A DNA stretch of 64,000 nucleotides from Sipunculus nudus. Taxonomy: Eukaryota > Annelida > Sipuncula > Golfingiida > Sipunculidae. The notes below the pieces were generated by a model. The model was given only the letters and a program-made list of their open reading frames with translations. It was not told the origin of the DNA and searched no databases. Where the stretch lies: NCBI GenBank assembly GCA_026874595.1, contig CM049310.1, positions 69,451,556 to 69,515,555 on the forward strand. The letters run 5' to 3'. The position numbers and the translations under genes were made by a program. This document shows, piece by piece, positions 44,958 through 56,164 of this stretch (positions within the stretch are counted from its first letter, which is position 1; each line of letters begins with the position of its first letter).

Positions 44958-46600
44958 TTGTTTAAATTTAGGTTGCTGCTAATAGTGATTTGAAAAGTAG
45001 AAAAAACGCAAATTTGTTTACTATGAATCCCGCCGGCAAAGACTATTACTACTTAGACCTGATTTACATTTTGAACATGTTCGTTGATCCATCGTTGTAT
45101 TGAAAGGATTACTTTTTACATGATTTGGACGACATTCTGTGGGGCAAAGTTGTATCTATAGCTTACGATTCTTCAGTCTTTGGATGACATTCTGTTGCGA
45201 GAAGTTGTACCTCTAGCCTCCTATAGCTTATGATTCCTAAGTCTCAGATCAGGCGAAGCCTTTACTGCAGACCTAACACGCTTCGATCCGTATACCTGTG
45301 ATGTCTGGTGTTATGAAAAAAAAATATAAACAGGAAAATATAAATCGACTCGCCATAGTCAGGTGATACAAAAACAAACAATGATAATATAAAACACATA
45401 TTTTTAGCAGATTCCACCGATTTAACTCCATAGAATATTTCACCAGTGAGGACAATTATGGGCCAACTTTCCAGGTCGAATGGATATAAATCCACAAACG
45501 TAGTTTAACTGAAGGTGCCGTGTCTCAGGGTCTCAGGGTCAAATTTATTGGACGATAGTAAGGTATATCCTGAGTATCATTGAAATCGGATGAAAAAGTG
45601 CAGAATAATAAGAATAAAACAATATATCCACCTGAATAATACCGAAAACCAATAACTCCACCTGTGGATAGGTTGAGATAATAACATGCCTCCATGGTTC
45701 AAAATGCTGACCTGAACAACACGGGTTGCGTAAAGACTCAGGGAGTTAAACACGTATTGTAAGATGAAACAAACCGAGACTGGTCTCATCCTCACCAGAA
45801 TATTCGAACATCAGTGGTCCCTTTATGGTCGATTACGTGTTATAAATCAAATTGTTCGGGTTGAAATACTTAATATTTTATTCCCGGAGAGTGCTTGGAA
45901 TGAAGACTCTACACTCTGAACCAGTCAAGTGATCAGACTGTATATTCTATTCCGAGCGGATATTCACAAAGTTTGGGTTATGGACGTGTGCCTCTAATAT
46001 GTTTTTATTTTTTATCTTCAAAAAGGGACACAGTATTTATTCTCACTGGTAATGATGTTTAGAGTAAGGTAGATGGAAACGTAACCAAGAACCTTGGTAA
46101 ACCAAGTTAGATTTCCAATGTTCCCCAGTTCGCCATCGGGTTCTGTCTGTGAGAGCCGAACTAATAACCGTTCGAATATCCAGGCAGACCAGTTATTAGA
46201 GTATTTTGATGAAAGGAAGAGTCATACCATTCATATATACAGTTTTGTGTGTCTTAAGAGTTTGCTTGAACAGCATGGTTTATCTGCTCAACTGGAGTTT
46301 TTTAAATATTTTATTCACATCAAATTACTTATCAGACATACATACATACATGTACGTAACACATAAACTTGATGATAACAGACATGCATACATGAGCATA
46401 AAACATAGTCAAAGTAACAAAATACAAACAAATTCATGTGCTATATGTTGGTTAAAACCTCAAAATATACAAAATAATTCTACTAAATTTTTCCACTTTT
46501 TATTATGCACGGAGATTGCTCCTTTCCTTCTGACTACATAATATTCGATTCTTTCCGTGTCTTTTAGTGCAATGCAAATCCTGAAAAATTAAGGACCGAA
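44100..46600. other. Interval splitting the L1-like LINE
   Basis: Contains no LINE motif. It holds CAGGGGCGGATTAAGGATGT at 44729-44748 (a family B MITE-like terminus without a matching second end), a TA microsatellite, and several short frames with no recognised domains (for example 45262-45495 on -, 46094-46366 on +). It is either a later insertion or a rearrangement. Confidence 0.4.
44902..44954. repeat. (TA)n microsatellite
   Basis: About 26 TA units. Confidence 0.93.
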
Positions 46601-47300
46601 CGTTCCTCTCTATAAATAAATACATAATATTTAATATCCGTTAAATACCATACTTTGAACATTGATGTAAAATAAAATTAAGTCAAGCCGTCTTTGAACA
46701 GGACCTCCATGTAAACATCCTTTTAGAAGGATTACGTAGGCGCCAAATATCACCTAATTGAAATTCACTAATTATATCTTCGGTTTCTTGCACAGAACTA
46801 CCCTTTAGGCGACCGCTGTCGTTTATATCTAAGTCTGTCAAAGACAACGAAGAATTATGATCCCCTCCCCATATAATTGGAATTTGTTTATCCTCCAATT
46901 TGTCGTTTAATGAACTCAGCTTCACATCGTGAAAAAAGGACAGCCGTTCATGTTGCGTGGTTGAAGCATAATGAATGTTGTTGAATGAATGGGCTTCCCT
47001 AAATCAAAATGTGTAATATGATTAGATGCCCATTTTTATCTGTTACAAACGTCAAGAGCTAAAAACTCTAAATTATTATCAATTAAAATTATTACTCCAT
47101 AACTCATATATGTGAAATTTGAATAAAATAATTCCCCTCTCCATTAATGCTTCCAGTTGTTCTCAACATCGCAGGTGCAGTATGATTTTTGAATAAAAAG
47201 TGTATACTTTTATCTCTATTATGTTTATTAAACAAATTTAATATTTTTCTTCGCTTCCTTCAATTACGAATTCCACGTACGTTTAGCGACTTCACTGAAA
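46600..47300 (-). pseudogene. L1-like endonuclease domain remnant
   Basis: The - strand begins with SLNVRGIRN and RKILNLFNKHN near 47297-47220, the usual start of an apurinic-type LINE endonuclease. The open frame 46683-46925 gives IPIIWGGDHNSSLS and LGDIWRLRNPSKRMFTWR, the GGD.N and 'D.WR..NP....FTW' motifs. RLDLIL follows in another frame near 46670. The expected catalytic 'QET' region is corrupted. Inactive. Confidence 0.72.
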
Positions 47301-48009
47301 ATATAAATCTTCTCTCTTTGTGTCACCCATAAGTTGTTTTTTGGGTGTTATTTTTCCAACATTTTCCCTTGTGTTACACCAGTAGAACAGTGCATAATAT
47401 AAATTACAATACAGAGGAACGTATATGATATATCGCTCAGATATGACATTTTGCATGGACAGTGTGCAAGGCGTATCAAGTAATAATGTACAAAACACAT
47501 TATCACATTGGTACCTGAAAACACATACAAAACACATAAATCAAAACAACGTGTTCTGGCAGATATCAAGTCCGCTTGAAGCTTTCGATTCAATAGAAAT
47601 CCGTATTCTACTATATTACATCATAATGTCGTCCATGAAGTTAAGCGAATTATGTTATTTACCATGTACTGTTATTTACAGATTATTTTCACTTTACACC
47701 CGTTTATTATCTTTACACTCTTGGCCCCGACCAGGAGATGTATGCGTACCACCCTTTTGCCTGAAATTATTTCATCTTTAAAACCTGCTTATGGTGCCCG
47801 ATGCGCGTTTCAGGCTTCTTTGATGGGACAGTCTTTAAGTTTCTTTGAAGCTGCCGGCAAAAAAATGTCTCTCTGCTCTTCATTTTTATTTTGTTTGCAT
47901 GAATCAGACGTGGCTATTCCTTGTCTGGTCTGTGCGAGGATTTAGAGGATTTTGAACAATGGGCAATTTCAACATTAACCTCCAGTCCAAGAGTAGGCCT
48001 ATCAGAGGG

Positions 48010-48470
48010 TGGCTTCTGCACGAAATTCGTACAACCATTGTAATCATCTTCCACCCCTTCTGGGACATTATGAATAACATTCTCTCATTCTATTGCTAAT
48101 ATCAACAATTTACTTTTTCATAGTGTCAATATCTGATTTATTGACAGAATTGCAATTAATATCTTCAATGGTGTTTTTTTCTGAATTTCTACCTGCTCCT
48201 CAAGAAAGCTCGTACCATTAGCAGGTTTTTAAACCGGTCTTCAATGTACTTAGTTCAAGATTCTACTTTACTCACTCGCACATCAAGGTTTGCAACACTG
48301 ACCTCGAGTCGATCCAGCCAATTTACCTTTTGCCAGATCATTTCTAACAGCTGTCTATCAGAAATCCGCGTGAGGAGTGGCGTGGCCGTCATTTGACATG
48401 AAGTTGACATGTTAATAATAGAGAGGGAGCTTTTCCGACGTTTCAGGCCTATTGTCAGACAATTCAATGG
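48010..48470 (-). pseudogene. L1-like ORF1 remnant
   Basis: The frame 48255-48467 ends in WLDRLEVSVANLDVRVSKVE, a short heptad-type coiled coil. Downstream, IVDISNRMRE and VPEGVEDDYNGCTNFVQK follow with stops between, resembling the coiled coil and the '(N).(P)E..ED......F' start of the RNA-recognition domain of L1 ORF1 proteins. Its position upstream of the endonuclease on the same strand supports the call. Confidence 0.55.
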
Positions 48471-48754
48471 AAGAACTCACTGAGGTATGACGAACTGGCC
48501 AGGTGTGTGTCAAACATGGACATCGGGAATTAGCGGTCAATTGTTACAGTGAAATTATTTTCTTTCCAGTTTATGCTTTACTCGTCCGTCCTTGTGGCCT
48601 GTTAAGGGATCCCGACTGACTTGATGGCACTTCCTTATATAATGACCGACCCGTTTTTGTCTAAATTCCGAAATTATATTACCCCGTCTTTCGAGCGGCG
48701 GTCACTCAGAAGCCATCTTGACCTTGACCTTCTGGAGTGACTCCAAAAAATATT

Positions 48755-48897
48755 GTTTGTAGCTCTGGCTTAAACCGTTATAACCTGAAGGTACCGTTTG
48801 TACATCTGCCTTTGATCATTCTATCCTAAAGGTACAATTCTAGCACTGGCTTTGATCATTCTATCCTACGGATACCGTTTGTAGCTCAGGCTTTTAT
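48755..48897 (+). repeat. ~41-bp minisatellite, left part
   Basis: Units of the form TAGC(A/T)CTGGCTT..., ATTCTATCCTA and GGTACCGTTTG recur at about 41-bp spacing (48758, 48799, 48839, 48880). The same words resume at 49517-49600, after the insertion. Confidence 0.65.
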
Positions 48898-49516
48898 AGC
48901 CTACTTAGTAAGCCTCCCAGCGAGGCTTACGAGCACTCTATTGAAAATATTGGTGTGCGAGCGAGGACACAGATGTTTAGATAAATCAGATAATAAGCTT
49001 AAAATAAACAAACGAGGGTCTTTACTTGGTGTGTGAACCATTTCTAATAAGTGAAAACGAGAAAATTTGCAGGTGGTTACCAGCCCCACTTGGAACCATT
49101 GTTTTGCTTGCACTTTCTGTTTTATTCACTAGATGGCACTATTTTAGGGACCAGGCAGTAAATGTTATGCTTGGAATTAAGTTGGACTTCCATGATGAAT
49201 GAGCCTGAAACCTAACAGCCAATCAGAGGAAGGAATTTGAAAACGGGTTTCTCCCTGTGTCCTTGACCCTAAAGCAACATGTCATGCTTGGTTAGAAACC
49301 TAGGAGCATCGCTTCTTCACTTTGCACCTGGATTATATGTTTCATTTTCTTATTTGAGCAAGAAAACAAGTAAGGAGTCGTAGTTAAGGGTATGTTAGCT
49401 AGATTATGTTTGGTAATTTTGCCATTGGAGGGACATTTAGTAATATCAGACAGGGCACCACAAGGATGCATGCAGTGCTTTCCGTCTCTGTATTATAGAG
49501 ACGGACACTCTGTCTA
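48898..49516. mobile_element. Hairpin-ended insertion inside a minisatellite
   Basis: The 619-bp segment interrupts the minisatellite. AGGCTTTTAT flanks it on both sides (48888-48897 and 49517-49526). Near its left end GTAAGCCTCCCAGCGAGGCT plus TAC is a perfect 9-bp-stem hairpin; near its right end CCGTCTCTGTATTATAGAGA plus CGG is a perfect 8-bp-stem hairpin. CTAA sits at 49514-49517, so a Helitron-like 3' end is an alternative to a 10-bp target duplication. No transposase or tRNA-like promoter. Confidence 0.55.
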
Positions 49517-49600
49517 AGGCTTTTATTATTCTGTCCTAAGGTACCGTTAGCCATGACTTAGTTATTCTATCCTAAAGGCACATTTTGTAGCCATGCCAAT
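49517..49600 (+). repeat. ~41-bp minisatellite, right part
   Basis: AAGGCTTTTATTATTCTGTC, CTAAGGTACCGTTAGCCATG, ATTCTATCCTAAAGG and TTTTGTAGCCATGCC continue the pattern of 48755-48897. Confidence 0.6.
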
Positions 49601-50284
49601 AATTATTATATATTTGTGGTAGATGACCTGTATGTAAGAGGATTGTGCTCCTGTTTCCAACACGATCTCTCATTTTACCATGCTAATTGCTAAATGGAAT
49701 TGTGGCCGTCGTCGAAGCGTCGTTCATGATACTCAATCCTGGGAGCGTGACACATTGTTCTTAGCCTTATTCTTTCAGTTCAAACAATTAGGATCTATTA
49801 CGATGCTTTCTGTGTTGAACAATTTTTTTAATGACTGATTAGCCGTGTTATGTTACATAGAAAGCGATCCCGGTATCAGCGAATCAATAGCAGCAGCATC
49901 GTCAGAAAGCCAGCCAGATTCGGTCACAAATGTCATCTTAACGATCTGGAGAATCTGGAAATCCACTATATCATTAAGAGGAGCCAGTTTGTTTGTAGGA
50001 GCGTTCTGGGCTTCATTCAGAAGTTTGAAACACCAAGCTGGCTGTCACCCAGGTGTTATATATTAATTCCATCTGGCTACATTAGCATTTCTCTCGATCC
50101 ACAACCATTGATTATCAATCAGACCGGAGACTCTTTTTTTCCAAAATAATTAGGGGCGTATACCACCATTAACAAACAGACATCAAATGGCTGATCATAA
50201 GTTAGATACAAAATCATGGTTACCTTTTAAGTAACTGAACTTTGCTTTTAAATCAAGCTGTTTTGTATAAAGTGTGGCTTTGTA

Positions 50285-50289
<5 letters not shown>

Positions 50290-50322
<33 letters not shown>
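50290..50322. repeat. (CT)n microsatellite
   Basis: About 16 CT units. Confidence 0.92.
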
Positions 50323-50324
<2 letters not shown>

Positions 50325-53300
50325 AGAAGTAGTAAAAGCAGTAGTTTTTAAGCCAAGGTAAACCACCATTTGACCTCGGACACTTTGCGGCTTCACATTT
50401 TCTGCCTACACATAGTAAACTGGTAATATGCGCCACTAAAATAACTATTGGACAGTTATATATCAACTTCCCCCGACAAAGTCCTAACGTTTGATACAGC
50501 CAGACTTAAGCTGGATTGCAAATGACTAAATCGGAATGTGTTTATAAATCATGCAGCATAAAATGGCTTGAAATATGGGTAGGTGTTAATTATTGAATAT
50601 TTCTACTAAAATTTTCTGTCGGTATGACTTAAAATAATTGGAGATTTCCACCTCATCAGACTAAGGCATTGTCAGCGTGACAGCGTCTTATCGCCGCATT
50701 GGTTCGCCGTTATCTGGCCTATTTCTATAAAATGTATTATCGTCAATTAACAGACGTCAGATTTAGTAGGCGATTTTAATCTTATCAAAATCAAATTTTT
50801 ATGTTTTTATTTTAATATAATCTTGTTTAAAGTTATACAGCTTGATCCGAGAGGACGTTCAACGAGATGTTTGACTCATCTTTGGGTCTTGTGCAGCCGC
50901 ATGGCCAGCGACCGGTCATCTTATATGATAAATTGAGGTGATAAACGCTGGTATGTGTCATATATACAGCAACAGTAGTTTGTTTTTACATGATTACGTG
51001 TACGGACGCCAGCACATTAGTGTGATCGGTCTCAAAGACTAAGATATTGTTATGATGTTGAAACATTACTGCAGTATAAAGAATCGAGTCCCCTTTGTAA
51101 ATGGTATTGGTTTATTCTTATCACCCCTACCCTGACCCTGCGGAGCCGTATCAAACTCAATTTGTCTGACGAAGTCTTCTGATCCGTGCAAAATTAAATT
51201 GATTTACATGAAATAGCTGTGTTTGAAACTACCAGGGGATCGTGGTTTTTCCATCCAACTTGTCATCTTTAAGGGCTGTACAGCCTGGAAGCAGATTATT
51301 AAAATTTGTTTTGTGAGATGTCCAAAGTGCCATTTGATGGTGCCTAAGGGAATACGCGTGACAGGGTTCCATAATGAATTCGAATCTTAAACTTTGTTCG
51401 GTCATGGTTATAAGGTTATACAGGGAGTATTTTTTTTCGGAATGAGTGGATAAAGCAGGCAGATATATAAGGCCGGTAGAGAGGAAAACCCGGTGTCTTG
51501 CTGAAGGTCTGCATGGTCGTATTGAGATGTCAACATGGTAAAAACTTGGTAACATTGTCTGGTGACAAAACGCATAATTGTGAAAAATGACATAAACATA
51601 TATCAAATTCACTAGAACTTTTCAAAACTGCGAAATGTACAGAACCATTGACGATTCAAATGACAAAGTTATGCGTAATTAATTTTCATGGTTAAATAAT
51701 ATGCTTATTGCACAATTTTTGCTTATATTTAAACTTAAAATGCGTTGAGAATCACGCCAGAGCTTCTAGCAGAATATTATCCCAGGCATCACATGTATGC
51801 TTCTATCACAAGTCAGAAAAGAATAAGTGATACTATGCAACTGTTTCTACCAGAATGCATTGTTGAGGATATATCGCAACAGGAAGGGAATTGTCCAAGG
51901 GGAGCCCAGGGCAGATCTTAGTCCGATTGATGGCTGATTAATTTGCGGTTTCTTCTCGTCCTATAACGGTGACTGTTGGACGTTTATTCCCGTTTGGCTG
52001 CGAGTAAAATGTCTGTGCCGGACAGAGCCGTTCTTACCATGGTCACTGTAGGGTTGTGTCTGGTTTTCCCTTCACAGTTTTGTCCAGATCGGTCGCAATC
52101 ATCGTCACGGACCATACATAACTTGGCAGTCAGTGTCCATCATTGAACCTTAAGAAGACATTTGATTTCCTTGAGCGACCTTCGTCATCCTGTTTTTGTC
52201 ATGGTTCAATGTCTTCGTCCTAGGTCTGTCCGTAATATGAGCCTTTTGTCATATGCCGGTCAAATAACGGTTTATACCTGTCTCTCCGTTGAAGACTAAT
52301 AGGTGGACCTACCGTCTCTTGTTGACCAAGGATAACACCTAAGCATGTCTACACCCAGGTTTCGATAAAACATAGTGCAATGCCAGCGAAACCAGGATAC
52401 TTTATAGTCTTCGAGACTTTAATTTGACGACCTTACAGTTGGTGACCTATGTACATGGCGTACCCGATTACTCGGGCTGAAATCATCCCGCGCCCTTATA
52501 CAAGGAAACACAACATGGTTAGTGGCTAGAAGTAAACCATGTGTTTTATGGCTTTTTAAAATGAATTTGTCAGTTGCAAAATATAAATTTGAAAGTTACT
52601 GTTAATTATACTGACTTACCGGAAGTATGGAAGTTGGGAATCAGCTGTAATTACTATGTAGATGATACCTTATTTTTTAGACACTAATATGTGATATTGA
52701 AATGACCACGTAATTTTATATGTGTTAAATACTACAAATCAGATCAGCATATCGGTGAAAAAAATTGAATTTTAAAATACAGGTTTTTTACATTGAAAAA
52801 ATGTTAATTTGATTGTTTTCGAATGTTTCTGTTATATGAATAGGTCATACACTGAAAACCCTTGAAATAACTTTCTCTAAAGTAAATATTGCCATTGTGT
52901 TTAGAGTTTTTAATGGAATTCATTCATTAACTCCATTAATTTATGTGATTACATCATAGTTTCTCAGTCAGTTTTGGCAGAGCGTGATTGTTGTGTAGAA
53001 TCATTTTCGGCAATATATATATATATAAATTTTTATTTGAATTACTTTCATTACACGGCTAAATGTCAGTAGTTCATATTGTGAAAACTTGTATCTCTTG
53101 GAAAACGAAATTGCAGTCTGAATGTACCAATTTTAAAGCCGTCTGTGTCATTACATTCACTGTCAAATACTGACGAAGAGTAATGACAAAGTATCCATAC
53201 TATTAAATAAAAGACACTCATTGAGATTTTTTTTCATGAAAATATTTTAAAATTCCACAAGGTTTTAAGGTCTAATCATCGTCAAAAATCATGAAAATTA

Positions 53301-53930
53301 CATTTTTTCTGAAAAACATCTGGTTTTATAGATGTTTGCTATATCTATCTTTTCACAAAAACACGTTCCTGGGGTTGTATTGCATCAATTAGAAAAATAA
53401 GTATTTTAATTCAGATGTCAACCCCATATGGGGTACAAACAGGACCAGCTGTCAGCTCGGCGAGAGTTAGCAGCGTGTAAGTTGCTTATTGGTTAACCAT
53501 GCGCTCGAGGTATTAGGCAAATGGTTGATTGACAGGCGTGGGGAAGCCGCGGTCAGTCAGCCGGGAAAGAGCTTATCTTTATTACCGGAACTTACTAATT
53601 GGCACTAATTAATACAAACACGTCCCCACTATACGCCTAACCCAGAAGTAAATTGTACATCGTACTCCTCCAGTCGCCGAAAAATGTCTATGTCACTGCC
53701 CTAAAATATGTTAGTGTCACCCAATAAGGGTCCTGGCACCAAGAATATACACAGAAATATGAATTTACCGATTGTTATTTCTGTAATATTGACCCTGTTA
53801 TACACTATAACATTTTCTCCCAGGGTCCATCATTACATCGCCAAAACCATTACCGAATACATCATTCCTTTCTTCTATAATATACACTATCTTCAAACTG
53901 AACGTCATGGGTCGAAGAAAATAGAGTAGA
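50323..53930. other. Gene-free interval
   Basis: No exon chain, transposon termini or RNA gene seen. Frames at 51229-51612 (-) and 51408-51599 (-) lack motifs. 53440-53640 is a CG-richer patch with several homeodomain-type words, noted as a finding. Confidence 0.4.
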
Positions 53931-54260
53931 ATGAGCGAAGAGAAAATTCGGTATTTGAACGAGAGACAGTCACATACTGCTGATCACAAGGTTCCCGTGT
54001 CATTAGTGGAGGATGAAGATAAACGCCGAGGGTGGTGCAGCAATATGGGACTGCGTTGCACGAATGAATTTTGTGAGAGGAACGCGGCACCAAGTTACAC
54101 AACCACGTCGCCTGCTAACAAATTTTGCGAAGTGAACCGCGACGGAGTCTTAGCTATGAGAGCGATCGGTATAGGAAGAGCGGCCGCAGCACGATTTAGC
54201 GCGTATATGACTGGTGTAAATAAATCTAATGAGAGAGAGAGAGATATGTGTTGCTGCTAG
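53931..54260 (+). pseudogene. Mutator-like transposase domain remnant
   Basis: The 109-codon frame contains CSNMGLRCTNEFC, a C..C-type pair, then SPANKFCEVNRDGVLAMRAI and GIGRAAAARFSAYM. The pattern 'FEVN.R.V.AMR.IG.G......F...MN' preceded by a Cys pair is typical of the domain found in many invertebrate Mutator-like transposase-domain proteins. Here the frame runs into GAGAGAGAGA-type sequence and stops right after the block, and nothing upstream or downstream continues the domain, so it is a fragment. An alternative is a chance resemblance over about 60 residues. Confidence 0.5.
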
Positions 54261-56164
54261 CTATTTAGCGTCTCATATATAATTGTGAGAGGGAGAGACA
54301 AGCTGTTAATTGGATTAGGGTATATGGTGGTCTGAATGAGAGCGCAGAGTAAACAGAGTGATCGTTCTTATCAGTCACTTCACACCTGACGCGTGCCCCG
54401 GCGCGGTAGCCCATGACCTGATTACCGATGACCGACCCCTCGGACCAGTAAGCTCCGCCTACTTTAGTTTGACAGTTCTCCAGTTGTCATGATGCCTAAT
54501 AAAATCCTTTTTTTAACATTGATAAACCATAAAATTTTATAATTTAAATATTGAAACCGATTCTCATCTGAACATTTAGTGTAAAAATACAACTGTCATT
54601 TGCGCTTATATCCCTGTTTTCCACTCAAAGCGAAATTTCTCTTCCCAATCAGTTTTTGGCCGTTTTCTCAAAACAGTATTTCAGGAGACTATGTCCTGAA
54701 AATATGTCCTGTTTTTGTCTTGAAGTGTCGGCGATTGTGCTAATTGTGGTCTAAGGGGATTTTTTTTCATATTCTTCCCACAATTCCTGAAGAATTGTTC
54801 TTTATTTGGGAAATTTCGCGAATGGTCTCCTGCGGCCCTGTTTATCTGAAACAAACGACGCCAGTTTATCCAACGGGTGAACTCGACCCATGGAAAACCA
54901 GCACCGGCCGAAAACGCGCAGACTTTTCCGACTCAAAGCGGGTAATATACTAGTGTGTATTATTCTCATCCAGCTGCAACTGGCTTGGACACGTGATCAT
55001 GATTTTCCCGGGAGAGAGTGCTGGGCTTATCACGCAGACTCTCGTCCCTGACGTGACATTAAGACACCGATCCTTGATATCTCAACAATTATTTTAGGAG
55101 AGAAGTCCCGAAGGGGCCGATCAATGCAAATACCTCTGAAACGCACACATGCCATTGCAGCCGACATGTTATCAGATAAACATCCGAAAACTGAATATGT
55201 CGACATCACTGACTGATTTAAATCCTTCTGTCTACATGATTATATTAATTACCACCAAATGGCAAGCGATGTTTAGATAAACTGATCCATTTGTAATCGT
55301 TTTATCGCACCCTCTACCAGTACTAGGTAGTGTGGATTTAGTCGCACTGGCAGACCACATATAAACCCGCCAGTCTTGTAAAACAACTCGAGTTTCATCA
55401 TCACGGGTCACGGGCGCTCTAGAACAAAGTGACCCCTAATCCCGATAACATTACGTAATAATTTGTAAGTATACGCATGTGTAATGAAAAAGGTGTTTCA
55501 ATGAAATGTAAAAAATTTTGATTTTAAAGTTTGACAGCTGAGACAACTATTCCCGGCCGTCCCACTCTACATTTGGAAGAATTGGAAGAGGCTCGTTTTG
55601 AGAATAAAACGACATCTAGCGGCAGGGTAGACCAACAATAGCCAAAATAGCCTGCTCCCATTCATGCAAATAATACCTTATTTAGAATCAGAGCCTTACT
55701 GGGAATATATTTCATGATCTTCCTAAATATTCTGAATAAAAAAAATAAAATAAGTATATGCGCTTATTTAACATTATAATGCCTAAATACCCAGGCGGAT
55801 TATGACATTTTGCAGATTCTAAACTTTCTGAATAAAATGCAGTTAATTTCATTTCTGTTGCTATACTGACTTTTGTTCAGACACTTAAGCCCCCTCCCCC
55901 CTTTCCATTTCAGGTTTTTGAGGAGCAATCTGAAAAAAGGGGGCATTTTTATAATAATATCGTCACCAACGGTAATGTATTATCAATTCCAAGTTAACCT
56001 GAATTCACCAACCTTATTTTGAGTAGACCAACCCCGATCCCCGAACTCACCCTGTCCAGGCGGCGCTAATGTAATAATAGTTATAGACTAGAATGCCTTT
56101 TGCCTGAATTCCGGGACAATGCTCCCGTGATCACTAATTTATACCAGTATTTGGGTATTGTAGG
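54261..56164. other. Gene-free interval
   Basis: Contains an R2 repeat copy (55512-55630) and otherwise unassigned sequence; the frame at 54744-54953 has no recognised motif. Confidence 0.4.
55512..55630 (+). repeat. Dispersed repeat module R2, copy 2
   Basis: AAATTTTGATTTTAAAGTTT, GACAGCTGAGACAAC, GGAAGAGGCTCGTTTTGAGA and GACATCTAGCGGC parallel 33745-33865. The CATCTAGCGGCAGGG end is of a kind common at dispersed repeat ends. Confidence 0.5.

Larger units (their letters stand above)
40300..48470 (-). mobile_element. Decayed L1-like LINE, interrupted by later insertions
   Basis: Read on the - strand from 48470 to 40300, parts occur in L1 order. An ORF1-like coiled coil and VPEGVEDD block lie at 48470-48010. 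Endonuclease blocks (SLNVRGIRN, IWGGDHN, DIWRLRNPSKRMFTW, RLDLIL) lie at 47300-46600. The linker and reverse transcriptase entry (RSRVEW, then MKNNKTLGNDSLPK) lie at 43960-43450. The RT core (RPICLVNVDVK, DDRTAFIKGRKISD, AFNSIHYSFLFD) lies at 43080-42720. The C-terminal region has SQF....KVWKKY, NNKYI, CSYC and HLFCEC (41440-40680). Many stops and frameshifts show it is dead. The catalytic ADD block is missing. A SINE (43074-43346) and a Helitron-like element (about 41480-42716) are nested in it, and 44.1-46.6 kb is unrelated filler. Confidence 0.75.

Noticed and set aside
49845-50149. Overlapping 73- and 99-codon + strand frames
   Set aside because: No motif, two different frames open over the same bases, and no repeat or exon context.
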